From contig JAAELT010000684.1 in NCBI GenBank assembly GCA_024226315.1, positions 62,001 to 126,000 of the forward strand: a stretch of DNA of 64,000 nt, in the 5' to 3' direction. The translations under genes and the position numbers were made by a program. Source of the DNA: a bacterium (GTDB lineage: Bacteria > Acidobacteriota > Thermoanaerobaculia > Multivoradales > J023). Numbering within the stretch: the first letter of the stretch is position 1; the number at the start of each line of letters is the position of its first letter. Shown piece after piece: positions 61,568-64,000 of this stretch. The notes beneath the pieces were generated by a model. It was not told the origin of the DNA. It did not search any database and saw only the letters and a program-made list of their open reading frames with translations.

Positions 61568-62274
61568 GGATAGCTCCTCCCCTCGGCGATCAGGCGCGAC
61601 TCCTGTACCGGCTCGGCAACCTCGACGATCCGGTCGACGAAGATGCCGGGAGTCACCACGTGCTCCGGATCGATGGCGCCGGCCTCGACCACGCGGCACG
61701 CCTGGACGATCGTGGTGGCGGCCGCCATGCACATCAGCGGCGCGAAGTTCCTTGCCGTCTGGTGGTAGGTGAGGTTGCCCATGCGGTCGGCGCTGTCGCA
61801 CTTCACCAGGGCGAAGTCGGCTTTCAGCCAGGGCTCCATGACGTAGGTCCTGCCCTCGAGCTCGCGGACCTCCTTGCCCTCGGCGAGCGGTGTCCCCACC
61901 GCGGTCGGGGTGAAGAACGCGGGAATGCCGGCGCCGCCCGCGCGGATGCGCTCGGCGAGCGTGCCCTGCGGCACCAGCTCGAGCTCGATCTCGCCCGCCC
62001 GGTAGAGCTCGGGGAACACCTTCGAATGGCTCGAGCGCGGGTAGGAGCAGATCATCTTGGCGACCTGGCCGTTGCCGATCAGCGCCGCCAGGCCGACCTC
62101 GCCGTTGCCGGTGTTGTTGTTGATCGCGGTGAGGTCCCTGGTGCCCTGGTCGATCAGCGCGTGGATCAGCTCGACCGGGCTGCCGACCTCGCCGAAGCCG
62201 CCGATCATCACCACGGCCCCGTCACCGATGCACGAGACCGCTTGCGCGGCCGAGTCGATCGTCTTGTCGATCAT
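61564..62274 (-). CDS. 3-oxoacid CoA-transferase, alpha subunit
   Basis: The 236-residue protein contains the family signature GDGAVVMIGGFGEVGSPVEL, LTAINNNTGNGEVGLAALIG, LVPQGTLAERIRAGGAGIPA and FFTPTAVGTPLAEGKEV. These are standard A-subunit motifs of the SCOT/PcaI type. It forms a heterotetramer with the beta subunit. ATG 62274 overlaps the stop of the KamA-like gene (ATGA), so all four genes of the operon are translationally linked. Confidence 0.94.
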   Translation of the reverse strand: MIDKTIDSAAQAVSCIGDGAVVMIGGFGEVGSPVELIHALIDQGTRDLTAINNNTGNGEVGLAALIGNGQVAKMICSYPRSSHSKVFPELYRAGEIELELVPQGTLAERIRAGGAGIPAFFTPTAVGTPLAEGKEVRELEGRTYVMEPWLKADFALVKCDSADRMGNLTYHQTARNFAPLMCMAAATTIVQACRVVEAGAIDPEHVVTPGIFVDRIVEVAEPVQESRLIAEGRSYP

Positions 62275-63845
62275 TTTGCGTCTGCGCCCCTTTGGGGCGA
62301 CAGCTCGGCCAGGGCCGAAGAAAGCTCCTCTTCGATCAGGCCGAGCTCTTTCTCGAAGAAGAACTCGGGGGTGTCGTAGGGCTCGAGCAGGGCGACGTTG
62401 TTGGTGTCGCGGTCGTATTTGGCGAGGAACACGGGATCCAGCCACCGCATGTCGCGGCCTTCTGAAAACTTCAGCGCGAAGACCTTCTCGCCCGCCACCT
62501 GCGCCGTGCCCAGGATCGAGACCTTGCCCGCCGAGGTGGTCATCGAGACGTGGCGCGACGGACGGTTGATCGAAGGTAGCGAACGGTAGATCTTGTCGTA
62601 GACCCGGTGGACGTCGGCCAGCGGCGCCGAGAAGTAATGGTGCTCACCCGTCGGTCGCGCGCAGTAGATAGAGTGGAAACCGATGCACAGCATGCCGAGG
62701 ATGTTGGCCAGGTCGATCCAGCTCTCGGCCGACTTGTCGACGTCGATGCCGCCCGCATCGTCCGGGAACAGGCTGATGTGCTTCATCATCGGGCTCTGGC
62801 TGCGGATCACCACCCGGTGTGCCTGCAGGCGCCGGATGGCGGCGACGGTCAGCGGGTTCAGGACCTCGCGCGGGGTCGAGAAGTGGGTCATCCACGCCAC
62901 CTGGATGCCGCCTTCGTTGAGTCGGTCGAAGAGCTCGAGCATCCGTGAGTATTTAGGCAGCAGAACCAGCTCCGGCTCGTAGGTGAGCGCCCGGCTGCCC
63001 AGCCGCACGCACTTGACGTGGATCAGGCTCGGGTCTTCGAGCAGCGGGGTGACGTAGCGCTCGAACCGTTCGGCGCTCAGGTAGCCGGCATCGCCGCCGG
63101 TGATCAGCAGGTCGTTGATCTCCGTGTGCGCCCGCAGGTATTCGTGCACCTGTTCGATGTCTCGCTGCACGAACATGTCCTCGTCGCCCCGCACCTGGGC
63201 GTGCCGGAAGCAGTAGGTGCAGAAAGAGAAGCAGTGCTGCGTCTGTTGGTCGAAGATGAGCTGGATCTGCGGGTACTTGTGCTGGCTGCCCTGGACCACC
63301 TCGACCTCGCCCGCGTCGTTGGTGAACCACGGCTTGTTGAGCAGCTGCTTACCGTCGTGCGGGTTGGTCTCGCGCATGTAGTCCGCGGCGACGCGCTGCC
63401 GTTCTTCCCTGGTGGCGGCCCTGGCGTAGGCGAGGGCGACGTCCCGGCGGATCATTCCGGGCTGTGGGAAGACGAGCTGGAACATCGAGTCGGTAGCGAA
63501 GCTCTGCCAATCGATGCTGTTGAGCGTGTGCCGGGTGGCGAGGAAGCGGTAGACGTCGATAAACAGCTCGCGCTCCGTCTCAAAGCCGATCTCGATGCCG
63601 TGCTGCTTCAGCTCGCGGCACACCTCGCGAAAGCCCGAGATGCCGGCGTAGCTTGCCTTGCTGGTGAACAGCGGCGGCTCGGTGGCCTGGAGGCCCGAAT
63701 ACCTTGGATAGAGTGTGTGAAGCCGATGGACGAGGCCGGTGGGCAGGAGCCCTTCCTCGATGATCGTCCGGACGACCTCGGGGCGGTAGCCACGGTCTTC
63801 GAGGACCTGGCCGCCGGCTTCCGCCGTCACGAGGGACTGCTGCAT
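62271..63845 (-). CDS. Divergent KamA-family radical SAM aminomutase
   Basis: The 524-residue protein has a KamA-type radical SAM core: C205, C209 and C212 (CFSFCTYC) bind the 4Fe-4S cluster, LLITGGDAGYLS follows, and Lys441 in TTSAGKVS aligns with the PLP lysine of lysine 2,3-aminomutase. Positions aligning with the lysine-binding aspartates are Ala396 (CARPTG) and about Ser434, so L-lysine is an unlikely substrate. A helical N-terminal extension of about 80 residues is present. It probably moves the amino group from C2 to C3 of another amino acid. The gene heads the operon; AAGGGGG precedes the ATG. Confidence 0.88.
   Translation of the reverse strand: MQQSLVTAEAGGQVLEDRGYRPEVVRTIIEEGLLPTGLVHRLHTLYPRYSGLQATEPPLFTSKASYAGISGFREVCRELKQHGIEIGFETERELFIDVYRFLATRHTLNSIDWQSFATDSMFQLVFPQPGMIRRDVALAYARAATREERQRVAADYMRETNPHDGKQLLNKPWFTNDAGEVEVVQGSQHKYPQIQLIFDQQTQHCFSFCTYCFRHAQVRGDEDMFVQRDIEQVHEYLRAHTEINDLLITGGDAGYLSAERFERYVTPLLEDPSLIHVKCVRLGSRALTYEPELVLLPKYSRMLELFDRLNEGGIQVAWMTHFSTPREVLNPLTVAAIRRLQAHRVVIRSQSPMMKHISLFPDDAGGIDVDKSAESWIDLANILGMLCIGFHSIYCARPTGEHHYFSAPLADVHRVYDKIYRSLPSINRPSRHVSMTTSAGKVSILGTAQVAGEKVFALKFSEGRDMRWLDPVFLAKYDRDTNNVALLEPYDTPEFFFEKELGLIEEELSSALAELSPQRGADAK
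62286..62298. repeat. GC hairpin inside the end of the KamA-like gene
   Basis: GCCCC-TTT-GGGGC lies within the last seven codons (PQRGA). It is of the same kind as those at 7375, 26200 and 27460. It is only four codons from the coupled ATGA start of the CoA-transferase gene. Confidence 0.6.
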
Positions 63846-64000
63846 GAACTACCCCCTTTGCCCGGGCACAACTTCCCCGGGAGATTGAAGCTCAGCCTAC
63901 GGCGGCGGATTCCGGGCCGCACCACCCGGGTGGGTGGTTTGGCGGGTGGCCTTCAGGCGGGCGCGCGGTCAGGCCGCGGCGCCGGGCAGACGGACCCGGA
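63846..64000. other. Upstream region of the KamA operon with a palindrome
   Basis: CCACCCGGGTGG (63922-63933) is a perfect 12-bp palindrome about 77 bases before the KamA-like start. It could be an operator. No gene is recognised up to the window end. Confidence 0.4.

Overview
This is a GC-rich (about two thirds G+C by eye), gene-dense bacterial chromosome segment. The organism is most likely an acidobacterium, possibly of the Thermoanaerobaculia type. Reasons are a VWFA-related protein of the type common in Acidobacteriota (53730-55370), lineage-typical short hypotheticals, RND pumps and a FecR/anti-sigma pair. The taxonomic call is an inference. No rRNA, tRNA, CRISPR array, transposase or integrase was recognised.

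Layout. 1-9.3 kb: a TonB-dependent receptor cut by the left edge, a DUF4143-type ATPase bracketed by short direct repeats, an RND pump with its adaptor, a beta-lactamase-fold hydrolase and a sugar-nucleotide transferase. 9.3-16.4 kb: an ECF sigma factor with a FecR-type anti-sigma protein, then pheT and pheS on the other strand. 16.5-20.2 kb: a four-gene ABC exporter operon. 20.2-24 kb: a DUF433/DUF5615 toxin-antitoxin pair, a Uma2-type nuclease, a sigma-54 activator with a FHA-like sensor and a small secreted protein. 24-30.7 kb: a TetR-controlled tripartite RND operon (regulator, outer-membrane factor, adaptor, pump).

30.7-39.5 kb is the accessory part. It holds an Xre regulator, an unknown helical protein, a second DUF4143 ATPase, a ParD-like/zeta toxin-antitoxin pair, two degenerate tandem arrays that share a period of about 42 bp, a decayed short-chain dehydrogenase, and a two-gene ATPase plus TOPRIM module that looks like an anti-phage system. 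Both DUF4143 ATPase genes carry a 31-nt stem-loop directly before the start codon. The core of this stem-loop is conserved and the arms differ by compensatory changes.

39.5-48.4 kb: mogA, an M29 aminopeptidase, a CBM48 protein, a TPR/double cyclic-nucleotide-domain protein, and a phosphate/polyphosphate operon (usp, Na/Pi symporter, two PPK2-family genes with oppositely charged tails). 48.4-53.5 kb: minisatellites in a divergent promoter region, a fusion of 2-phosphoglycerate kinase with an archaeal-type phosphoglycerate mutase, an AstE/AspA-like deacylase, a helix-hairpin-helix protein with a histone-H1-like tail, and a VapBC-type pair. 53.7-59.5 kb: the VWFA protein, an M1 peptidase, a cytochrome c and an ATP-grasp-like ligase. 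59.5-63.8 kb: a tightly coupled operon of a divergent KamA-like radical SAM aminomutase, both subunits of a 3-oxoacid CoA-transferase and a class III aminotransferase. Together these read as a beta-amino-acid catabolic route.

The leads I rate highest are the KamA-like/CoA-transferase/aminotransferase operon, the ATPase-TOPRIM pair, the start-codon hairpins of the DUF4143 genes, the two 42-bp arrays and the 2PGK-aPGAM fusion.
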